Source: Clostridiaceae bacterium
GTDB lineage: Bacteria > Bacillota > Clostridia > Acetivibrionales > DUMC01
NCBI GenBank assembly: GCA_012512865.1
Contig: JAAZDH010000223.1
Location: 1-10,757, forward strand
Direction: 5' to 3'
Length of the DNA stretch: 10,757 nt
Every line of letters begins with the position of its first letter. Within the stretch, counting starts at the first letter, position 1. Positions 5,794-10,757 of this stretch are shown piece by piece. The notes under the pieces were generated by a model that saw nothing but the letters and a program-made list of their open reading frames with translations, did not search any database and was not told where the DNA came from. The position numbers and the translations under genes are program-made.

Positions 5794-6969
5794 ATGAGTT
5801 ACAAGAGTTTTGACGAAATAAACGAGAAAATAAAATCAGGTAAGGCGGTTGTAGTTACTGCAGAGGAGATAGTCGACATCGTAAAGGAGAAAGGTGTAAA
5901 GCAAACCGCCAGGGAAGTGGATGTTGTTACAACTGCAACGTTCGGGCCCATGTGCTCAAGCGGCATGTTTATAAATTTCGGGCATTCTGACCCACCCATA
6001 AAAATGTCTAAAGTATGGTTGAATGATGTTCCTGCTTATACGGGAGTGGCTGCTGTCGATGCGTATATAGGAGCAACGGAATTGTCGGAATCCCGGGGCA
6101 TGGAGTATGGCGGAGGTCATGTCATCGAGGACTTCATAGCAGGTAAAAACATCAGCCTGTACGCGGAATCCTGCGGTACCCATTGTTATCCCAGGAAGGA
6201 AATATCAACATATATAAACAAGTACAATGTTAACCAGGCATTCCTGTTCAACCCCAGGACCGCATACCAAAATTATGCTGCAGCGACAAATTCCTCCGGC
6301 AGGATAATGTATACTTACATGGGCACGCTTTTACCCCATTGCAGCAATGTTACCTATTCCACGTCGGGGCAATTAAGCCCTTTGCTTAACGACCCTTATT
6401 ACAGGACTATCGGGATAGGTACCAGGGTTTTCATAGGCGGAGCCCTGGGGTACGTGGCATGGGAAGGCACCCAGCACAACCCATTGCAAAAGAGGGGCGA
6501 CAACGGGGTACCCATAGGTCCTGCAGCGACACTGGCCCTTATCGGGGATGCAAAGCAAATGGATGCTAGATTTATAAGGGCTGCCATATACCAGCATTAT
6601 GGCGTTTCCTTGTTTGTGGGTGTCGGTATTCCAATACCCATCCTTGACGAGGACATGGTGGAGAAAACGGCGGTTACGAATAAAGACATATTTACCAATG
6701 TCCTGGATTACAGCGTGACTTCTGGATCAAGGCCGGTTTTAAGAAGGGTATCATACGAGGAGTTAATGAGCGGAAGCATCGAGTTGAACGGGAAAAAGGT
6801 GCCGACGGCACCGCTTTCAAGCCTTAGGAAGGCGAGGGAAATTGCCGCGCTTCTAAAGGAAATGATAAAACGGGGCGAGTTTTTCTTAACCAAGCCTGTT
6901 GCATCATTACCTGAATCAAATGTTATTAATAAACTTGAGATTAGGGAGATCGGAAATGAAAAAGATTAA
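5794..6969 (+). CDS. COG1900/DUF39 homocysteine biosynthesis protein
   Basis: A 391-residue protein of the DUF39 (COG1900) family. Visible conserved features are GPMCSSGMFINFGHSDPPIKM (about residues 51-71, including C54), a Gly-rich EYGGGHVIEDF stretch (104-113), ESCGTHCYPRKE (125-136, with C127 and C131), and GTRVFIGGALGYVAWEGTQHNP, positions typical of this family. In Methanosarcina acetivorans the homologue MA1821, with the ferredoxin MA1822, is required to make homocysteine from aspartate semialdehyde and sulfide; as I recall, cysteines equivalent to C54 and C131 are important there. Unlike MA1821, no CBS domains follow. The ribosome binding site AGAGGT is 5 nt before ATG 5794, and a strong promoter lies at 5691-5719. 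The 3' end overlaps the ferredoxin gene by 14 bp, so the two are almost certainly co-translated. The family call is secure; the reaction is inferred from the archaeal homologue. Confidence 0.9.
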   Translation: MSYKSFDEINEKIKSGKAVVVTAEEIVDIVKEKGVKQTAREVDVVTTATFGPMCSSGMFINFGHSDPPIKMSKVWLNDVPAYTGVAAVDAYIGATELSESRGMEYGGGHVIEDFIAGKNISLYAESCGTHCYPRKEISTYINKYNVNQAFLFNPRTAYQNYAAATNSSGRIMYTYMGTLLPHCSNVTYSTSGQLSPLLNDPYYRTIGIGTRVFIGGALGYVAWEGTQHNPLQKRGDNGVPIGPAATLALIGDAKQMDARFIRAAIYQHYGVSLFVGVGIPIPILDEDMVEKTAVTNKDIFTNVLDYSVTSGSRPVLRRVSYEELMSGSIELNGKKVPTAPLSSLRKAREIAALLKEMIKRGEFFLTKPVASLPESNVINKLEIREIGNEKD

Positions 6970-7375
6970 GGTAACAATGTATTTTCCGGCAAATATAATA
7001 ACAAAGCCCGTAACATACCATCTCGTGAAGGATTACAATCTCATGGTTAACATATTGAATGCCGATGTAAGCCTTAACAAGGTGGGGAAACTGGTTGCGG
7101 ATATTGAAGGAAAAGAGGAAGATATTGACGCAGGTTTGGCATTTGTCAAGCAGGCAGGAGCGGATTATGAGATATTTTCCAAGGCCATAATATGGGACGA
7201 GGAAAGTTGTGTGCATTGCGGCGCATGCACGGCAGTTTGTCCTTCGGGAGCCCTGCAGATGGATAAAAACGACTGGCGGCTTACCTTTGACAGGGAAAAG
7301 TGCCTGATGTGCGAATTATGTGTTAAAGCCTGCCCCTTGCGTGTTATGCGCATAAAAAACGGGGAACTGGATTAG
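6956..7375 (+). CDS. NIL-domain 2[4Fe-4S] ferredoxin of the homocysteine pathway
   Basis: A 139-residue protein with two parts. The N-terminal about 75 residues (KIKVTMYFPANIITKPVTY onward) form a NIL domain, a small ligand-binding-like fold also found on methionine ABC transporter ATPases. The C-terminal part carries two complete 4Fe-4S motifs, C85-x2-C88-x2-C91-x3-C95-P and C116-x2-C119-x2-C122-x3-C126-P. This is the layout of MA1822, the partner of the COG1900 protein in Methanosarcina, thought to supply electrons for the sulfide-dependent step. The start is ATG 6956, with GGGAG 7 nt upstream; the frame is open earlier, but that part lies inside the upstream gene. An 11-bp tandem repeat begins across the stop codon. 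All eight ligand cysteines are intact. Confidence 0.9.
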   Translation: MKKIKVTMYFPANIITKPVTYHLVKDYNLMVNILNADVSLNKVGKLVADIEGKEEDIDAGLAFVKQAGADYEIFSKAIIWDEESCVHCGACTAVCPSGALQMDKNDWRLTFDREKCLMCELCVKACPLRVMRIKNGELD

Positions 7376-7403
7376 TTTAAAATTAGTTTAAAATTCGTTT
7401 AAG
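7371..7403 (+). repeat. 11-bp tandem repeat x3 overlapping the ferredoxin stop codon
   Basis: ATTAGTTTAAA occurs at 7371-7381 and again at 7382-7392, followed by ATTCGTTTAAG at 7393-7403. The first copy contains the TAG stop (7373-7375). The array fills most of the 48-bp gap to the next gene. Confidence 0.9.
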
Positions 7404-7423
7404 CTTGGAGTTGAAAGCGGGTA

Positions 7424-8155
7424 TTGGGTGCTGTTTATCAAAAAAGGTTTTACAGGGACTGGTTTAAAAGCATCGATTTGGTATTTTTCGATGTATGTGA
7501 ACTTGAAACGGATTTAAGGATAGGAGCCTCCAGGAATTTATACAATGAGGCTCTTAATAGTGTGAAGAAATATCGAAAGCAGCTGGAGGGTTACATCAAG
7601 GAGAATACCCGGTTTTTAAAAAGTCTTGAACCCATAGAAGTTGAAGGGGATGTGCCTGTTATTATCAAGAGGATGGTGGAAACTTCGGCAAAAGCAGGTG
7701 TCGGCCCCATGGCTGCCGTTGCAGGGGCAATAGCCGAAATGGTGGGGATGGAACTGTTGCAATATTCCGATGAAGTTATAGTGGAAAACGGCGGAGATAT
7801 ATTTATAAAAACCAATGTGCCGAGAAAAGTGGGGATATATGCCGGTAATTCTCCTTTGAGCGGGAAAATTGCCATTAAAATATACCCGGAGGAAACACCG
7901 GCGGGGATTTGTACTTCTTCGGGCACGGTGGGCCATTCCTTGAGTTTTGGAAAGGCAGACGCAGTTGTTGTCGTATCAAGGGATGCATTTCTTGCGGATG
8001 CAGTTGCCACGGCGGTAGGTAACAGGGTAAAAAATCCTTCCGGCATAAAGGATGCGGTTGATTTTGCTGCCGGGATCGATAGCGTAGAGGGTGTACTGGT
8101 TATTATAGGAGACAAGCTGGGAGCGTGGGGAAAGATAGAACTTGTAGGCATGTAA
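7424..8155 (+). CDS. UPF0280/COG2122 family protein (ApbE-like fold)
   Basis: A 243-residue protein of the UPF0280 (COG2122) family, distantly related to the ApbE FMN transferases. Visible family motifs are AGVGPMAAVAGAIAE (91-105), ENGGDIF (121-127), SSGTVGHSLSFGKADAVVVVS (165-185) and DAFLADAVATAVGNRV (187-202), all in the usual order and at usual length. The Methanosarcina member MA1715 has been associated with growth on sulfide as sulfur source together with MA1821-MA1822, so it is probably a third component of the sulfide-to-homocysteine route; its biochemical step is not established. The start is TTG 7424, because the frame is closed by TGA at 7412 and family members begin just before the YxxRxYRD segment seen here; the ribosome binding site is weak (GGAG 13 nt away, or AGCGGG very near). 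It lies 48 bp after the ferredoxin gene and 33 bp before proB, consistent with one operon. Confidence 0.85.
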   Translation: MGAVYQKRFYRDWFKSIDLVFFDVCELETDLRIGASRNLYNEALNSVKKYRKQLEGYIKENTRFLKSLEPIEVEGDVPVIIKRMVETSAKAGVGPMAAVAGAIAEMVGMELLQYSDEVIVENGGDIFIKTNVPRKVGIYAGNSPLSGKIAIKIYPEETPAGICTSSGTVGHSLSFGKADAVVVVSRDAFLADAVATAVGNRVKNPSGIKDAVDFAAGIDSVEGVLVIIGDKLGAWGKIELVGM

Positions 8156-8188
8156 AACGCCAACTGGTATTAAAAGGGGGATATTTTA

Positions 8189-9112
8189 ATGGTTACAAGT
8201 GATTGCAGTAGATGCAGCCACAATTTCCGCACCTATCTTATGGACGCAAAAAGGATAGTGGTGAAGGTAGGGACTTCCACTATAACTTACAATACAGGTA
8301 AAATAAATTTGACCAGGATAGATAAACTATCCATGGTAATTTCAGACCTGGTAAACCAGGGCAGGGATGTTGTGCTGGTTACATCGGGAGCCATAGGAGT
8401 TGGCGTTGGCAAGCTGAAGCTTAAAGAAAGGCCGAAAACAACCAGGGAGAAGCAAGCCGTGGCCGCAGTCGGCCAGTGCGAATTGATGCATATCTACAGC
8501 AAATTCTTTTCGGAATACGGCCATATAGTAGGGCAAATACTATTGACCAGGGACGTGGTGGAAGACGAGTACAGGAAAAATAACGTTATCAACACATTTA
8601 ATACATTGCTGGAAAAAGGGATAATACCCATTGTAAATGAAAATGACTCTGTTTGCGTAAAAGAGCTGGAAGGAGAAGAGAACGGGGAATACGGGAGAAA
8701 CGTAGGACATGGAAGAAACGGGGCGTATGGCAAAAACGGGGGAAACAACAGCAACCCGGTATTCGGCGATAATGATACATTATCCGCGATTGTTGCATGC
8801 CTTATCAATGCGGATTTACTGGTAATACTAACCGACGTGGACGGCTTGTATGATTGTGACCCCAGGGAAAACTCCTGCTCCAGGATAATACCCGTTATTA
8901 CCGAAATAACGCCCGATATAGAGCGCTGCGTGGGAGGCGCAGGTTCTAAGCAGGGAACCGGGGGCATGATTACAAAGCTTGGTGCTGCCAAGATCGCAAC
9001 CGCTGCAGGTATAGACGTGGTATTGGCAAACGGGAGCAACCCATCCATTATAGCTGATATACTTAAAGGGAAAGAGGTAGGTACGCTATTTACCAGGCAG
9101 GTAACGGGATAA
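8189..9112 (+). CDS. proB: Glutamate 5-kinase, AAK domain only, with a repetitive insertion
   Basis: A 307-residue amino-acid-kinase-fold protein. Motifs in order: VVKVGTSTIT (24-33), VTSGAIGVGVGKL (64-76), EKQAVAAVGQ (87-96), QILLTRDV (116-123), PIVNENDSV (147-155), FGDNDTLSAIVA (192-203), LTDVDGLYDCDPR (214-226), and GTGGMITKLGAAKIA (256-270) through ANGSNP. These are the ATP- and glutamate-binding signatures of ProB, which makes gamma-glutamyl phosphate for proline synthesis. There is no C-terminal PUA domain (common in about 370-residue ProB); the chain ends at the end of the kinase domain. About 30 residues (160-190) are inserted between NENDSV and FGDND, made of hexapeptide repeats. The N-terminus has about 17 extra residues with C6-x-x-C9; GGGGG 9 nt before ATG 8189 supports this start over ATG 8240. 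No proA follows. It sits 33 bp after the UPF0280 gene, so it is probably co-transcribed with the homocysteine genes. Confidence 0.9.
   Translation: MVTSDCSRCSHNFRTYLMDAKRIVVKVGTSTITYNTGKINLTRIDKLSMVISDLVNQGRDVVLVTSGAIGVGVGKLKLKERPKTTREKQAVAAVGQCELMHIYSKFFSEYGHIVGQILLTRDVVEDEYRKNNVINTFNTLLEKGIIPIVNENDSVCVKELEGEENGEYGRNVGHGRNGAYGKNGGNNSNPVFGDNDTLSAIVACLINADLLVILTDVDGLYDCDPRENSCSRIIPVITEITPDIERCVGGAGSKQGTGGMITKLGAAKIATAAGIDVVLANGSNPSIIADILKGKEVGTLFTRQVTG
8678..8749 (+). repeat. 18-bp in-frame tandem repeat inserted in proB
   Basis: Four 18-bp units at 8678-8695, 8696-8713, 8714-8731 and 8732-8749 code ENGEYG, RNVGHG, RNGAYG and KNGGNN (residues 164-187). The consensus is roughly AGAAACGGGGCATATGGA. 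The units lie between two conserved active-site motifs and preserve the frame. Confidence 0.85.
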
Positions 9113-9137
9113 AATTGCCAGGCAGGGAACGGGATAA
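9093..9137. repeat. 25-bp tandem duplication spanning the proB stop codon
   Basis: CCAGGCAGGTAACGGGATAA (9093-9112) is repeated at 9118-9137 with one mismatch (19 of 20). The first copy encodes the last residues of ProB and its TAA stop; the second lies in the 28-bp gap before the convergent racemase gene. Confidence 0.9.
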
Positions 9138-9140
9138 CGC

Positions 9141-10460
9141 CTAGATATATTCCCTTTCAACGTGATTTCCCACGAGCATGGGGTTTATGTCCAGTATGAC
9201 CTCATCTCCAAGGTTTGCATTAATACCAGTCAAATCAACTACAATATTGTGGGAACCTATTCTTCCCAGGACGCGTGCTTGATGCTTGCCGTGTTCATTA
9301 CTTATATTAACGAAGATTTTCCTGTTAAAAGATTTGATATCGTTATATACATACCTGAGAATATCTATTAACCTAAAAGTATCGCGGGATTTTTCCACCC
9401 CGAATCCATCCAGGTAGCCTACAGGGACAACTCCTATCCTTGTTACCTTCCTGGTCTTGTAAGTGTTGGCATACCCTACGTTATGGTTTTCGGGAAGTTC
9501 TTTTGTTTCAATAATCCTGGATTTTAAGCAGCCCACTTTTTGTAGGACATTTTGCCTGCTGCTTGGAGAATCATTTTGAAAATCATTTTGGAAGTTGCTT
9601 TGAAATTTTCTTTGAAGGTTGCTATTTTGAATGCCGTTTTGGGGGTTGCCTTGAATGCTGTTTTGATTAACGCCGGCGCTTTCAACAGGAATTTCAACGG
9701 GAATTCCGGCGGGCAGGCGCCCCAGGAATGCCGAGCCTATTCTCACCGCGTCCAGGTGCATTTGCGGGAACTTCAAAAAGGCTGATGAATTGCATATATG
9801 AAGCATGCCTGGATTCAACCCCAGCCGGCGCATTGATTCAACGGCGGTAATGAACTTGTTGTACTGCGAATAAACATCCTTTTCCTTGTTGGAAAACGAA
9901 AATGAAAAATGGGAATATGTACCGGCCAATTTTATGTTTTGCATACCTTTGACTAAAGCGCATGCTTCGGGAATCTCGCCGGGGAGAAAGCCGAAGCGGC
10001 CGAAGCCCGTATCTATTTTCAGGTGAAAATCAACCACACGGCCAAGTTTTAATGCTGCCTCGTTAAGCACGCGGGCTGAGCTTATGGAGCCTATGGAAGG
10101 AATTATCCCGTGCTTTAAAAGGAGCATCACCTCATCTTCAAAGCACACCGGTGTAAGAAGAAGCACATTTCCTGGAAATGCTTTTCCTGGACATGTTTCT
10201 CCTGGAAATACTTCTCCTGGAAATATTTCCCCCGGAAACACTTTTCCCGTGAAACCCTCTTTGACAAGGCGTATTGCATCCCCAAGCCCGGAGACCGCAA
10301 AATAATCTATCCCCTCTTCTTGTAGGTTCCTTGCAAATTCAATCATTCCAAGGCCATACCCGTTTCCTTTCAAAACAGCGATTATCCTGGAACGTGAAAA
10401 GCCTTTTATAATCCTTATGTTTTGGCGAAGCTTGTCCTTTTCAATTACTAGTTTTTTCAT
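9141..10460 (-). CDS. alr: Alanine racemase-family PLP protein, divergent, with two repetitive insertions
   Basis: A 439-residue fold-type III PLP enzyme; ordinary alanine racemases have about 370-390. Conserved features: PLP lysine K31 in AVLKGNGYGLG, KIDTGFGRFGF (148-158), HICNSSA (221-227), R240-I-G (the Arg contacting the PLP ring), and Y330 in VGYANTYKTRKVTRIGVVPVGYLDGF, where the second catalytic base Tyr is expected. Departures: the usual C/S-M-D-Q active-site motif reads G-S-H-N (402-405), and after LGDEVIL (417-423) the segment containing the INYE tyrosine is missing, the chain finishing DINPMLVGNHVEREYI. This suggests a distinct subfamily whose substrate may not be alanine. Insertions: pentapeptide FPGE repeats at about 74-98, and a Gln/Asn-rich tetrapeptide tract at about 266-297 in the linker between the barrel and the C-terminal domain. 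ATG 10460 overlaps the stop of the upstream FemX gene (ATGA), implying coupled translation and a shared cell-wall role. Confidence 0.85.
   Translation of the reverse strand: MKKLVIEKDKLRQNIRIIKGFSRSRIIAVLKGNGYGLGMIEFARNLQEEGIDYFAVSGLGDAIRLVKEGFTGKVFPGEIFPGEVFPGETCPGKAFPGNVLLLTPVCFEDEVMLLLKHGIIPSIGSISSARVLNEAALKLGRVVDFHLKIDTGFGRFGFLPGEIPEACALVKGMQNIKLAGTYSHFSFSFSNKEKDVYSQYNKFITAVESMRRLGLNPGMLHICNSSAFLKFPQMHLDAVRIGSAFLGRLPAGIPVEIPVESAGVNQNSIQGNPQNGIQNSNLQRKFQSNFQNDFQNDSPSSRQNVLQKVGCLKSRIIETKELPENHNVGYANTYKTRKVTRIGVVPVGYLDGFGVEKSRDTFRLIDILRYVYNDIKSFNRKIFVNISNEHGKHQARVLGRIGSHNIVVDLTGINANLGDEVILDINPMLVGNHVEREYI
9570..9715 (-). repeat. 12-bp in-frame tandem repeats in the racemase linker
   Basis: On the coding strand, residues 266-297 form about eight tetrapeptides starting with Gln (for example QNSI, QGNP, QNGI, QSNF, QNDF; one unit has five residues), matching 12-bp DNA units with + strand consensus near AAATCATTTTGA. 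Just upstream, GIPV, EIPV and ESAG (about 9670-9710) are three further 12-bp units. The result is an Asn/Gln-rich spacer of about 45 residues. Confidence 0.8.
10167..10256 (-). repeat. 15-bp in-frame tandem repeats in the racemase N-terminal domain
   Basis: Five 15-bp units (10167-10241) code VFPGE, IFPGE, VFPGE, TCPGK and AFPGN (residues 74-98); on the + strand they read close to TTTCCTGGAAATGCT. The adjoining GFTGK (residues 69-73, 10242-10256) looks like a sixth, older unit and may be the native sequence from which the array grew. Confidence 0.9.
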
Positions 10461-10757
10461 ACGGATGCTTCTTCCTCCCCTGGTGGCTTACCCCTGTTTT
10501 TTATGACAAATAGCATTCTCCTTGCTTCCCTGAAGAGGTGCTCGGCTTTTTCAATCGTAAAATAGATGAAGGGATTGAATACGTAGTCCAGTTCCCCAAT
10601 GAATTCGGTAAATTTGCCCCCGAAACCTTTCTTGAAACGATACAGGCCGTACAGGGGGTTGTTTTCATCAGTATCCCCGGAAACTCCCCTGAAATCGTAT
10701 ATATCGCATCCTCTTTCAAGGGCCCACTTTATCATTTCCCACTGCAAGAGGTAATTC
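10457..10757 (-). CDS. FemA/FemB/FemX-type peptidoglycan bridge aminoacyltransferase, C-terminal part
   Basis: The gene enters from beyond the right edge; about 100 C-terminal residues are visible. The sequence NYLLQWEMIKWA, then CDIYDFRGVSGD (with D-F-R-G-V), NPLYGLYRFKKGFGG and FIGELDYVFNP, is the characteristic C-terminal GNAT-like subdomain of FemABX enzymes, which transfer amino acids from aminoacyl-tRNA to the stem peptide of peptidoglycan precursors at the inner membrane face. Only the catalytic domain's end is seen, so the amino acid added is unknown. The TGA stop (+ 10457-10459) overlaps the racemase ATG by ATGA, placing the two in one operon with FemX first. A TTG at 10747 is inside the conserved motif and is not the start. 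Confidence 0.9.
   Translation of the reverse strand, partial: NYLLQWEMIKWALERGCDIYDFRGVSGDTDENNPLYGLYRFKKGFGGKFTEFIGELDYVFNPFIYFTIEKAEHLFREARRMLFVIKNRGKPPGEEEASV

Noticed and set aside
7591..8163. Minus-strand open frame of 190 residues opposite the UPF0280 gene
   Set aside because: The plus strand has clear family motifs throughout; the antisense frame is Ser/Pro/Thr-rich with no recognisable domain.
8494..9048. Minus-strand open frame of 184 residues opposite proB
   Set aside because: It is the shadow of proB motifs and contains no recognisable domain.
9113..9140. Bidirectional terminator between proB and the racemase gene
   Set aside because: Only a weak GGGAA/TTCCC pairing is possible across the gap, with no T-run on either side.

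Overview
The window looks like a chromosomal segment of an anaerobic, endospore-forming Firmicute of the class Clostridia. The evidence is a SpoIVFB-type intramembrane protease and a PdaA-type spore-cortex deacetylase, AGGAGG-like ribosome binding sites, TTGAAA/TATAAT promoters, AT-rich spacers, and a sulfide-to-homocysteine gene set known from methanogens and some strict anaerobes. No rRNA, tRNA, insertion sequence, phage gene or CRISPR array was seen.

Layout, left to right. 1-452 (+) is the C-terminal end of a membrane protein, possibly VWA-type, with a repetitive tail. 719-1852 (+) is a uroporphyrinogen decarboxylase/corrinoid-methyltransferase family protein. 2042-2506 and 2493-3359 (+) are an overlapping pair: a SpoIVFA-like membrane anchor without its usual peptidase domain, and SpoIVFB. 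3360-3741 is an AT-rich spacer with an adenine-rich leader. 3742-4800 (+) is pdaA. 4959-5369 (-) is a small unrecognised protein. 5370-5793 is a divergent intergenic region with about ten 18-bp repeat units and a clear promoter. 5794-9112 (+) is a probable operon: COG1900/DUF39 protein, NIL-domain 2[4Fe-4S] ferredoxin, COG2122/UPF0280 protein, and a PUA-less ProB. 9141-10460 and 10457-10757 (-) are a divergent alanine racemase-family protein and, upstream of it and overlapping by ATGA, the C-terminal end of a FemA/B/X aminoacyltransferase.

Functional themes. The SpoIVFA-like/SpoIVFB pair and PdaA serve sporulation (pro-sigmaK processing, muramic-delta-lactam formation). The COG1900-ferredoxin-COG2122 trio matches genes tied in Methanosarcina to making homocysteine from aspartate semialdehyde and sulfide. 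The racemase/FemX pair suggests cell-wall cross-bridge or D-amino-acid metabolism.

The most unusual property is a pervasive load of short degenerate tandem repeats. Inside genes the periods I could define are mostly multiples of 3 (12, 15, 18 bp) and insert low-complexity peptides into otherwise conserved enzymes (two arrays in the racemase, one in ProB) or extend tails (membrane protein, SpoIVFA-like protein). Outside genes the periods are unconstrained (11, 16, 18, 25 bp). In three places the repeat unit contains the stop codon of the upstream gene, as if gene ends were tandemly copied into the 3' flank. This pattern is not explained by the gene annotations.
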